From Mucilaginibacter pankratovii (lineage in GTDB: Bacteria; Bacteroidota; Bacteroidia; Sphingobacteriales; Sphingobacteriaceae), in contig NZ_JACWMY010000016.1 in NCBI RefSeq assembly GCF_014773265.1, positions 1-64,000 on the forward strand: a stretch of 64,000 bases of DNA, read 5' to 3'. This document shows positions 50,229-58,679 of the stretch, piece by piece; positions within the stretch are counted from its first letter, which is position 1, and each line of letters begins with the position of its first letter. The position numbers and the translations under genes are program-made. Below the pieces are notes generated by a model. The model was not told where the DNA came from and did no database searches. It saw only the letters and a list, made by a program, of their open reading frames with translations.

Positions 50229-51776
50229 CTATTTCTTAGTATGGTTTTCCAGTACAATGAATGGCGTATGCTCATCCCATTTTGGTGTAAAGTTTGGCTG
50301 AAATAAAAACCCGCTGGCATAATTGGCGAGCAGGATATCCGGCTTGCCATCGTGGTTCACGTCGCTTACATCCATGCTCATCCAGCGGCCGTTTTGGCTC
50401 ACCGGTATGGCGTGTGGTTTAAATTGCATGGCTTTATCCTGTTCAAAATAAATAAACTCCTCTGCGGGGTTGTTCTTCATATCGGCAAAAAAGGCGATGG
50501 TGGCAATATCCAGGTCGCCGTCGCCATCAAAATCAGTAGCTATGGCTTTGCTGCAACCGTTTATAGGATAAAACCACTCCTGCTTAAATTTAAAATTGCC
50601 GGTATTTTTATAAATATACAGGCCGTGATAAGGTTTTAAGATGCGCGAATCGCGGAAGTTATAACCACAGGTGTAGATGAGGTCAAGGTCGCCATCGTGG
50701 TCTATATCCGCCAGCTGGAAACTGGTAGAGCCGTTTACCGCCGGGAATTTCAATAACTCGCGGGATTCAAAACCGCCTTTTTTATTGTTGAGGTACAAAG
50801 CAAGTCCCTCGTCGCCCGCACCGTACAATACCATTATATCGGCCCATCCGTCGTTATTAAAATCGCCTGTTACCGCCTGCGCCGCGCCCGGTCTGTCGGT
50901 TATCGACAACTGCTTGTAGGTTTTCTTTGCGGCATCCCACTTAAGCATATAAACACCGCCCTTTAAATTCCCCTGCGCGCAAACTACCATTTCGTTTTGC
51001 CCGTCTTTATCAAAATCGGCATTCAGGGTTTGTACCGGTCTTGGCAGATCGGATTGCACCTGGTTTAACTGCAGGGTTCCGGCCAGGTTTACCTTAAACA
51101 CTCTCCCGTTTGGGAAATCGACAGGATCTAAACGGCCGATGCACGATACGATGGCTTGTTGGATGCCTGCCGAATCGGGCAGAAAATTAAGGCTTACGGC
51201 TGCCGACGGCAGTTTAACTGCCCTGGTGGCGTTAAACTGGCTATCCCACTCCGTTAAATTGCCCGATACCACATCGCCGGTATAAATTCTACCGTTTTTG
51301 GGATTAGCGGCAATCATTGTGGTGAAGCAGATATCATTACTGCGCGCCGATTTTTTAAGGGTAAAACCAGCCCAGTCGTTCAGCAACGGCACCGGCGCTT
51401 TGGCTGCCGCCAGTGTATCGGGCGCAATTTTTTTGTAATACGAAACGATGGCCTGCCAGTTTTGTAACGACATCCCGCTGGTATCGCCGTCCTCTTTATA
51501 ATAATCTATTCCGTACGTTTTTATGGCAAAATACGGGGCCATGCCGGGCAGTGAGTGCACTGTCCAAACATCTTTTGTAAGCGCATTTACCGGCACCAGT
51601 GCGTGGCACTTGGTACAATGTTGCTGCACCAGGGCTTTGCCATCGGCCAGGGTGTCGCCTGTTAAAACATAACCGGCGGTTATGGTTGTACTTTTACAAC
51701 CATTAAGTATGGTGCTTATTGATAATATTACAACCCCTGATAAGATACAGGAGGTGAGTAAGAAGGTCCTTTTCAT
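50229..51776 (-). CDS. Cytochrome c / FG-GAP repeat lipoprotein (paralogue 1)
   Basis: The 515-residue protein has a lipobox Cys27 (ILNGC), the haem motif CTKCH at residues 54-58, a possible axial Met in LPGMAPYF, and an FG-GAP propeller with DFDKDGQNE, DFNNDGWAD, DIDHDGDLD and DFDGDGDLD calcium loops. It aligns along its length with the 517-residue neighbour, including the shared NNDGW and KPYHG(I/L)Y segments, so the pair arose by duplication. It follows the haloperoxidase-like gene by 30 bases. Confidence 0.88.
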   Translation of the reverse strand: MKRTFLLTSCILSGVVILSISTILNGCKSTTITAGYVLTGDTLADGKALVQQHCTKCHALVPVNALTKDVWTVHSLPGMAPYFAIKTYGIDYYKEDGDTSGMSLQNWQAIVSYYKKIAPDTLAAAKAPVPLLNDWAGFTLKKSARSNDICFTTMIAANPKNGRIYTGDVVSGNLTEWDSQFNATRAVKLPSAAVSLNFLPDSAGIQQAIVSCIGRLDPVDFPNGRVFKVNLAGTLQLNQVQSDLPRPVQTLNADFDKDGQNEMVVCAQGNLKGGVYMLKWDAAKKTYKQLSITDRPGAAQAVTGDFNNDGWADIMVLYGAGDEGLALYLNNKKGGFESRELLKFPAVNGSTSFQLADIDHDGDLDLIYTCGYNFRDSRILKPYHGLYIYKNTGNFKFKQEWFYPINGCSKAIATDFDGDGDLDIATIAFFADMKNNPAEEFIYFEQDKAMQFKPHAIPVSQNGRWMSMDVSDVNHDGKPDILLANYASGFLFQPNFTPKWDEHTPFIVLENHTKK

Positions 51777-51806
51777 TTCAATATTAAAAATAACGCTTTT
51801 GCTTTT

Positions 51807-53126
51807 TTAGTTCTGCAACTTCAGTTTATTCCAGATGTACTCGCCTATTTGCTTACCCTGCGCGGCACCTGCATTTACACTGTTAAGGTAATGTATCCCG
51901 CCATAGTAGCGGCTTAAGGAGGTTTCGTCCGACGCTTTCAGGAAGGATTTGAAATGGCGCTGCATGCCTATGTAACGCAGGTCGCTGGTATCATCGTATT
52001 CAAAATTATCGCCAAAAAGGTGCGTTAATATCACTGCCGAAGCAGCGCTGATATCGCTGTGCCCGCTCGGATACTCGGGGAACGGAGGGGTTTGCAGCAT
52101 TGGCAGCCATTTTTGATCTATCTTATCGTTTATCACGGTAACCGGCCTGATGTACCTGGTATCGTATTTTACCTGCCAGCCGCAAATAAAGGCATCGAAT
52201 AAGGCTATTGATGTTAAAGCATAAGCCTGCGCAGTTTTAACAGCGTCGGCCTTGGTTTTTTTACAGGCGATGGCGGTAATACCAATCCAGTGGCCACCCG
52301 GGGTTATCTTTTTATTTACAAACATCATGTGCCCGTTGTGCTGAATAACAAAGGGGTTATCATCCCAAAAGCGGGCAATTTGTACCTGCTCGGGAGTGAG
52401 GTTTTTGCTTTGCTCGTAAACTTGCATGTTTTGTTTAAAGTATTCGCTGGTTTTGTCTTCGCTAAATGGCGGCGGCGGCGGCAATTTAAACTGGGTGGAT
52501 GTATCTATAGCGAAAGTGTGCATGGTTCCCCAACAATATTCTACGCCATCCAAATAATCGGGAGCGGTTGGGCGCCATTTGCCGTTATCGCTGCTGCCCA
52601 AAAAACGTGGTTTACCACGGGTTTGCGGGTAGTTGTCAAAAGCGGCGCGGGCCAAAATAGCTTTGCCTACTTTCTCACCAAAATCTACCGAGCGCGAAAA
52701 CGTGGCGGTATCCAGGTTATCCTGGTACATGGCAAAAACTTTGTCCTCGTACTTTTTTAGGGTATCTATAGAGAAGGTAACTTTATGGGCCACCGTAAAA
52801 TATGCTTTGGTAGCTGCAAGCGCGTAGTTATACTTTTGGCCTTTTTGCGGCTGGGGCATGGCTTTAAAGCCTTTAAGCTGGCTTGTTATCGATGCATATT
52901 TCGGGTCGGCTTGGCGCATGACCTCGTAAGCAGCAAGCGAGGTGTAGCCATATATGCGCGCCGCAACCGGCGGAGTGAATACATCGTAAATAATAACCTG
53001 GGTTAGCTGGTCTACGTTCTCATGCAAAACATCGGCATCCTTTTTAAGGGTGATCTTTGGCTTTTGGCCGCAACTAATAATAGCAAGGCTACAGGCAGCG
53101 GCAATTAATACTTTAAAGTATCTCAT
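51807..53126 (-). CDS. Vanadium-dependent haloperoxidase / PAP2-superfamily lipoprotein
   Basis: The 439-residue protein has a lipobox Cys19 (AIISC) and an all-alpha PAP2/vanadium-haloperoxidase fold. All three oxyanion-binding motifs are present: KYDTRYIRP (Lys320, Arg327), PSGH (353-356) and SRYYGGIH (Arg406, His412). It should bind vanadate, acting as a peroxidase, or phosphate, acting as an acid phosphatase; the sequence alone does not decide. It is sandwiched 18 bases after the 1190-residue FG-GAP gene and 30 bases before a cytochrome c/FG-GAP gene. Confidence 0.9.
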   Translation of the reverse strand: MRYFKVLIAAACSLAIISCGQKPKITLKKDADVLHENVDQLTQVIIYDVFTPPVAARIYGYTSLAAYEVMRQADPKYASITSQLKGFKAMPQPQKGQKYNYALAATKAYFTVAHKVTFSIDTLKKYEDKVFAMYQDNLDTATFSRSVDFGEKVGKAILARAAFDNYPQTRGKPRFLGSSDNGKWRPTAPDYLDGVEYCWGTMHTFAIDTSTQFKLPPPPPFSEDKTSEYFKQNMQVYEQSKNLTPEQVQIARFWDDNPFVIQHNGHMMFVNKKITPGGHWIGITAIACKKTKADAVKTAQAYALTSIALFDAFICGWQVKYDTRYIRPVTVINDKIDQKWLPMLQTPPFPEYPSGHSDISAASAVILTHLFGDNFEYDDTSDLRYIGMQRHFKSFLKASDETSLSRYYGGIHYLNSVNAGAAQGKQIGEYIWNKLKLQN

Positions 53127-53144
53127 AATTTAATTGGCAATAGG

Positions 53145-56100
53145 TTATTTAACAGGTATATCTCTTTTATGGCCAATATTATCGGTAACGGTAACAGTTG
53201 CCATTGAACTGTCAATATTAAAAAATCTGCCCGACTGTGACAAGAACGATTGCCCATTATAAAATTCTTGCTTCGCGGTTTTCCCGTTTTTGTACCTGAT
53301 GGTGGCAAACATATCCATCGGCAGCAGCCTAACGGTTTGTATAGCCTTCTTCAGTTCAAAAATTTTCATCGCATCTTTATATTGGGTTGCGGCCAGCAGG
53401 TACTTGCCATTTGCGCCCTGCAATTTCACCAAAGCTTTGCCATCGCCGGGGATATAAATGCCGCTTTGCATAATAGTAAGCGGTTTAAATCCACCTTTGC
53501 CATCGCCTTTCAGCATCAGGCCGTTAAAGGCATCGTAGCGGCCGGTGCTTACTTCGGTGCCATAATCGTTTCCACTCAGGGCAACATCCAGGTTACCATC
53601 GCCATCAAAATCATCAACCACCATACCGCTCAACTGCGACATCTGGGCTTCAACCGGTAAAGGTATCATGGTGAATTTGCCGCCGCCGTCGTTACGCAGG
53701 TAAACGGATTGCAGGATATTCGCCTTTAAACGGATAGCATCTTTACGCATTGCCGGTGTAAGTACCGAATCCATAGTAGATACCGCGAAGGATTTATAAT
53801 TCTGATACCTTACACGCATGCTGATCATCTGCTTCACAATATCCTCGCGCGTATGCGCCGGGAACTCCTTCATCTGCCCGTCCTGGTCTTTCAAAAACAA
53901 GGATGGGAAGGCATCGTAGCTGCCATTATTGTCAAAATCTTTAGCGGTGATGTACATGGGGTACTGGTCGCTGGCCTTGTAAAAGGTGTTTGTACCGGTG
54001 TTGCCCACCACGTAATCAATATCGCCGTCATGGTCAAAATCGCCGCCGGCAATGGTGTTCCACCAACCCAGTTTATCGGCTATACCACTCGTTTCGGTAG
54101 CGTTTTTAAATACGCCGTGGTCGTTCTTCAAAAAGGTAACAGGCATCCACTCGCCTGTTATCACCAGGTCGGGCCAGCCGTCGTTATCGTAATCGCTAAA
54201 AGTGGCATCGCAAACAAGGCCTATCTTATTTAAGCCTTTTGCTGCTGATGGCGTGGCATCGGTGAATTTTATCTGCCCGTTTTTGCTATCGTTGCGCAGC
54301 ACAAAGCTCGATACCGGTTTAGGGTAATTCCATGGGTCTACCCTGCCCGATACAAACAGATCTAAAGAGCCGTCTTTATTGTAATCAACCGCCTTTACAC
54401 ATAGTTTGCTGGTAAAATTAACCGGCAACGCGTTCGGCTGAAGCGCAAAATGCCCTTTGCCATCGTTGGCGTAAACCCTGTCCTGGTAGGATTTGGAACC
54501 CGGCTCGTCCTCGTATCCGCCACTGGCAGCATACAGGTCAAGGTCGCCGTCGCCGTCAGCATCAAATAATAAAAGGCCTTCGTCTTTATACTTATCGCCG
54601 CTTGCTACGCTGTCCAGTAAATTTCGCTGTACAAATTTACCTGTAGCCTGTTGCAAAAACACCTGCGCCGGGAATTGCGATGTACCGCCAACAACCATAT
54701 CATCAAACCCGTTACCATCCACATCGCCAACGGCAATAGCGGGGGCGTACTCTGATAATTTATGCGGAAGCAACTTCTGTACGTTAAAATCGATAAAATC
54801 TTCGGACTTATGAACGAAGTTAACTCCAAGCGACCGCGTAACCTCGGTAAACAACGAGCTGTTATTTACAGCCGGCAGGCCGAAACTATAATTCTGTGTA
54901 GCGTTGGCTATATCAACTTTAAGTACCTGGTCGGTTTTTATATTTTTAAGTACCTGCTGTTTGCCATTTTGCCATTTTATAACAATCGAATCTACTTGTT
55001 TTATATTCCCTAAACCAAAATGGGCAATGTTTTGGATGGTTGATAAATAGCCCCTGAAAGGTGTGTTCTCGTATACCTGGTGTTTGCCTTTATCATAATA
55101 AATATCGGCCCAGGCGCCAATACCATCTTTGTTTTGGCTACCACCTTTAAACTGTACCTGCAGGTAATGGTTATTTTCTTTGTCCTTATCGCGCGATGTA
55201 TTGCGGTACAGGAATGCTTCGTCATCAATATTATTAATCACCATATCCATGGCCCCGTCTCCATCCAGATCGGCATAGGCCGCGCCGTTAGAGAACGATG
55301 CGATATCCATCCCCCAACTTTTGGTTACATCCTCAAAGCCAAGCTTACCATTGTTATGAAAAGCGTAGTTAGCAATTTTTACAACGGGGATCTGATCGAG
55401 CACCTGTTTTTTGGTGGCTACTGCGTACGATTCATCGCGGAAGGTGATAAAATCATGGTCGGTAACGTCCCTGGGGTAACCATTAGTTACCACAATATCC
55501 CGGAAACCGTCGTTATCAAAATCAGTTATCATAGGCCCCCAGCTCCAGTCGGTTTGTGCAACACCGCCTAAAAAAGCAATTTCGCTAAATACCGGGGCGC
55601 CGATAGAATCGTTTTGCCCCAGGCGCGGGCCCTGGTTTAACTGCAGGGTATTGTGATTGTACTGGTATTGGTAGCCGTACTTATCAAAATTCTGAAAAAG
55701 CTGGTAAGACGTACCCGGCATAAACATCTTTTTCCGATAGTTATCCTCAGGGTCCATATCCAGTTCAAAAACATCGGCCAGGCCATCGTTATTAATATCC
55801 TGTATATCCTGCCCCATAGCGCTGGTGGCGGTATGCTTAAAATACTCCCTCGTACGATCGGTAAACGTACCGTTGTGGTTGTTAATGTATAGGATGTTGT
55901 TGGGTAAAAAATCGTTGGTTACGTAAATATCCTTCCAGCCATCACGATTGATATCCGCTATGGTGGTAGCGTGGCCGTAGCCTTCTATCAGGATGCCGGC
56001 TTCTTTAGATACATTGGTGTAAACCGGGTGCCCAAGTGCGGGGTTGGCATCGTTACGGTACAGCCTGCCGGTGCTTTTAGCCGAGCCATCCGTTGCCAGG

Positions 56101-56717
56101 TATCTAAAAGAACTGGTATTATCGGTAGACTGGGCCTCGTTTACGGTGAGGTACATATCCAGGTCGCCATCGTTATCGTAATCAAAAAACGAGGCCATGG
56201 TAGAGTGTACGTTAATATCAAGCCCGTATGCTTTGGCCTCTTCTTTAAATACAGGCACACCGTTGCCGTTGTTACCGTGATTAATGTAAAGCAGGTTGAT
56301 GCGCTTCACAGGGCTGTTCAACAGCGTGTTGCAAACATAAATATCCGGCAATCCGTCGTTATTTATGTCAACAACCGCTACACCCCTGCCCCAGCCGCCT
56401 TTGCCGCCTACACCGGCCTCCTGCGTAACATCATCAAACTTCATATCGCCTTTATTTATATACAGGCGGTTTGATACTGCGTTGCCTATAAAGTAAATAT
56501 CCTGTTTGCCATCGTTATTAAAATCGCCGATGCCTACGCCGCCGCCGTTGTAAATATTAAGCATATCCAGCGGGTTGATAGAATCGTTCTCAACAATGAG
56601 GTTGTTGAATTTTATGCCTGAATGTGAGGAATCTATCTTTTGGAAAAGGGTAGCTTTTTTGCACGAGAACAACGCGACGGAAAGCAGCAGCGGAAGTAAA
56701 AGTTTCAGAGGTCTCAT
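53145..56717 (-). CDS. Large FG-GAP/VCBS and ASPIC/UnbV lipoprotein
   Basis: The 1190-residue protein has a lipobox Cys19 (ALFSC) and more than a dozen DxDxDG-type FG-GAP calcium loops (DFNNDGKQD, DINNDGLPD, DYDNDGDLD, DFDNDGFRD and others). These are arranged as two propeller regions flanking an ASPIC/UnbV domain at about residues 505-600 (GAWADIYYDKGKHQVYENTP, then HFGLGNIKQVDSIVIKW). Such proteins are predicted to be surface-exposed carbohydrate- or protein-binding scaffolds. It follows susD after 84 bases containing a strong hairpin. No catalytic motif is seen. Confidence 0.9.
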   Translation of the reverse strand: MRPLKLLLPLLLSVALFSCKKATLFQKIDSSHSGIKFNNLIVENDSINPLDMLNIYNGGGVGIGDFNNDGKQDIYFIGNAVSNRLYINKGDMKFDDVTQEAGVGGKGGWGRGVAVVDINNDGLPDIYVCNTLLNSPVKRINLLYINHGNNGNGVPVFKEEAKAYGLDINVHSTMASFFDYDNDGDLDMYLTVNEAQSTDNTSSFRYLATDGSAKSTGRLYRNDANPALGHPVYTNVSKEAGILIEGYGHATTIADINRDGWKDIYVTNDFLPNNILYINNHNGTFTDRTREYFKHTATSAMGQDIQDINNDGLADVFELDMDPEDNYRKKMFMPGTSYQLFQNFDKYGYQYQYNHNTLQLNQGPRLGQNDSIGAPVFSEIAFLGGVAQTDWSWGPMITDFDNDGFRDIVVTNGYPRDVTDHDFITFRDESYAVATKKQVLDQIPVVKIANYAFHNNGKLGFEDVTKSWGMDIASFSNGAAYADLDGDGAMDMVINNIDDEAFLYRNTSRDKDKENNHYLQVQFKGGSQNKDGIGAWADIYYDKGKHQVYENTPFRGYLSTIQNIAHFGLGNIKQVDSIVIKWQNGKQQVLKNIKTDQVLKVDIANATQNYSFGLPAVNNSSLFTEVTRSLGVNFVHKSEDFIDFNVQKLLPHKLSEYAPAIAVGDVDGNGFDDMVVGGTSQFPAQVFLQQATGKFVQRNLLDSVASGDKYKDEGLLLFDADGDGDLDLYAASGGYEDEPGSKSYQDRVYANDGKGHFALQPNALPVNFTSKLCVKAVDYNKDGSLDLFVSGRVDPWNYPKPVSSFVLRNDSKNGQIKFTDATPSAAKGLNKIGLVCDATFSDYDNDGWPDLVITGEWMPVTFLKNDHGVFKNATETSGIADKLGWWNTIAGGDFDHDGDIDYVVGNTGTNTFYKASDQYPMYITAKDFDNNGSYDAFPSLFLKDQDGQMKEFPAHTREDIVKQMISMRVRYQNYKSFAVSTMDSVLTPAMRKDAIRLKANILQSVYLRNDGGGKFTMIPLPVEAQMSQLSGMVVDDFDGDGNLDVALSGNDYGTEVSTGRYDAFNGLMLKGDGKGGFKPLTIMQSGIYIPGDGKALVKLQGANGKYLLAATQYKDAMKIFELKKAIQTVRLLPMDMFATIRYKNGKTAKQEFYNGQSFLSQSGRFFNIDSSMATVTVTDNIGHKRDIPVK

Positions 56718-56751
56718 AAGGTCAATAGTACGGGAATATATTATAATAAAA

Positions 56752-56783
56752 AAAGAGGAGAGGATAAAAACCCTCTCCTCTTT
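56752..56783 (-). terminator. Strong internal terminator or attenuator after susD
   Basis: A perfect 12-bp stem (AAAGAGGAGAGG/CCTCTCCTCTTT) with an 8-nt loop is followed on the minus strand by a seven-T run. It lies between susD and the 1190-residue FG-GAP gene, with no obvious new promoter in the 35 bases left. Confidence 0.88.
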
Positions 56784-56801
56784 ATAAAAAACCTTTAGCT
56801 A

Positions 56802-58652
56802 TTAATAACCAGGGTTTTGTTTGATGCTACCTGCGGTAATATCTATCTGAGCTTGTGGAATAGGGTAAAGCTCGTTTTTACCAACCGTAAACTTAGCCTG
56901 TTTTAACAACAGGATAGGGAAGTTAGGCACGTGGTTTTCGTGATCAAGATAAAAATTGATCGCAGCTCCCATAAAGCCGTTGCCCATAGGGCCGCCGGTA
57001 ATACCATCCCAACGCTGTAAGTCGAAGAAACGGTGGCCTTCCATACCGAATTCAAGCCTGCGTTCGAACTGTATAGCTTTACGGGCGAAAGCGGCTCCGT
57101 TTGCAGCAAACTGGCCGGTGTATTTCTCTACTTTATAGTTAGCAGCATATTGCGTATCATCTACAATAGGTTTAGAAGCAACCTTTACGCCTTTATCATT
57201 TAAACCATAATCCACTAACTTACCTTTAACCCAGCTCTCTGTTTTCATGGCACGTGCCCTAATTTGGTTTACATAAGCTTCTGCGCCGGCTAAATCACCA
57301 GTCTCAACCGCACATTCTGCTGCCCAAAGGATCACGTCGGCAAAACGGATAGCGTTGTAGCTATTTGATGTTGATTGGTTAGCTGCCCAACCACCGTAAG
57401 TATCAGATGTAGTCGCCTGTGCTGCTTTGTAATATACGTTTTTGATAGGGCTGTAAGGGCCACCGTCATCCTGGTCACGAGCCCATGATTTTCCCGGGTG
57501 AGTTCCCCAGTCAAGGTAAGGGATTCCACGACGACCGGCGGACCAATCCAAACGAGGATCTACACTTGCGGTGGAAGGGAAATAAAGATCAGATTCGGGT
57601 ATGCCCTGGTCGTTTTTCAAATCCGAATCGTTATAAGTATCCAGCAAAGGTAAGCCTGTTACCGCATCTGTTTTAAACGCGTTAACAAAGCTAAACGATG
57701 GCTGAAAGAAACCGCAGCATGATGCAGGCCCGCCAGCGGCAAAGTTAAGCGTACTACCAGCGTTACCATTTAAACCATTAGCGCCATCTTTTACAGAGGT
57801 TTGCACTACAAACACGCCTTCGGACCCGTTCTTTTTAGATGGATTGAAGTTATCTCCGTAATTTACCAGAGCATATTTTACACCACCTGCAGTTTTACCA
57901 TTGGCAATTACGTCTTTTAAGATGGTAAATGCCGCAGGGTACTTGTGATCATACATTAGCGCTTTGGCTTGGAAGGCTAAAGCTGCCCATTTATTGGCAC
58001 GGCCAACCTGTGGCTGTGTTTCTGGCAATACCGCAGCAGCAGCAGCAAAATCGGCAGCTATCTTATCCCATATAGGGCCGGGGTTACCAATTTTATAGTT
58101 ACCGGCATCGTAGGTGATGGATTCGTCAGCATAAGGTACATTCCTCCATAATTTTGCCAATTCGAAATGATAGAAACCACGCAGGAAACGGGCTTCAGCC
58201 GTTGCCTGGGCAATATTTGCCGCAGACATCGATCCATCTTTTACCAAAGGAATTTCGCGGATCACGTCGTTTGCGCGCTGCACGCCGGCAAAGTTCATTC
58301 TCCATTTCGGGTCAAGGTAGTCGTTTACACCATTTTGGGTACGGGCCTCAATATCCGCAGCGCTTGGCTGATCACCCGGGGTTGAGCCTTTGTGGGCATC
58401 ATCACCGCCAACACTACCGTAGATCCAGTTATCAGTACCGGTAGCCCAGGTAGCACCTGCCTGGCCGTTGTAAACACCATCAGCCAGTGCGTAAGCGCCA
58501 ATTAATAAACCATCAACACCTGCTTTGTTCGCTAAAACTATTTGGTTTAGCGCCCCTGTGGGGGTTTTCTCCAGAAACTTCTTGCACGACATAGAGAAGG
58601 CAAGCGTGGCTATGGACCCCACAACAATCATTTTGTTACTTAATTTTTTCAT
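56802..58652 (-). CDS. SusD/RagB family nutrient-binding outer-membrane lipoprotein
   Basis: The 616-residue protein has a lipobox Cys23 (SMSC) and the SusD fold: an early KKFLEKTPTGALN segment, ARFLRGFYHFELAKLWRNVPY near residue 160, and the C-terminal ERRLEFGMEGHRFFDLQRW block with a final YPIPQAQID. It should cap the SusC channel and bind the substrate outside the cell. It is 27 bases downstream of susC. The substrate cannot be inferred from sequence. Confidence 0.96.
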   Translation of the reverse strand: MKKLSNKMIVVGSIATLAFSMSCKKFLEKTPTGALNQIVLANKAGVDGLLIGAYALADGVYNGQAGATWATGTDNWIYGSVGGDDAHKGSTPGDQPSAADIEARTQNGVNDYLDPKWRMNFAGVQRANDVIREIPLVKDGSMSAANIAQATAEARFLRGFYHFELAKLWRNVPYADESITYDAGNYKIGNPGPIWDKIAADFAAAAAVLPETQPQVGRANKWAALAFQAKALMYDHKYPAAFTILKDVIANGKTAGGVKYALVNYGDNFNPSKKNGSEGVFVVQTSVKDGANGLNGNAGSTLNFAAGGPASCCGFFQPSFSFVNAFKTDAVTGLPLLDTYNDSDLKNDQGIPESDLYFPSTASVDPRLDWSAGRRGIPYLDWGTHPGKSWARDQDDGGPYSPIKNVYYKAAQATTSDTYGGWAANQSTSNSYNAIRFADVILWAAECAVETGDLAGAEAYVNQIRARAMKTESWVKGKLVDYGLNDKGVKVASKPIVDDTQYAANYKVEKYTGQFAANGAAFARKAIQFERRLEFGMEGHRFFDLQRWDGITGGPMGNGFMGAAINFYLDHENHVPNFPILLLKQAKFTVGKNELYPIPQAQIDITAGSIKQNPGY

Positions 58653-58679
58653 CTTTAAAAACTTTTAAATTCTTTCTAA

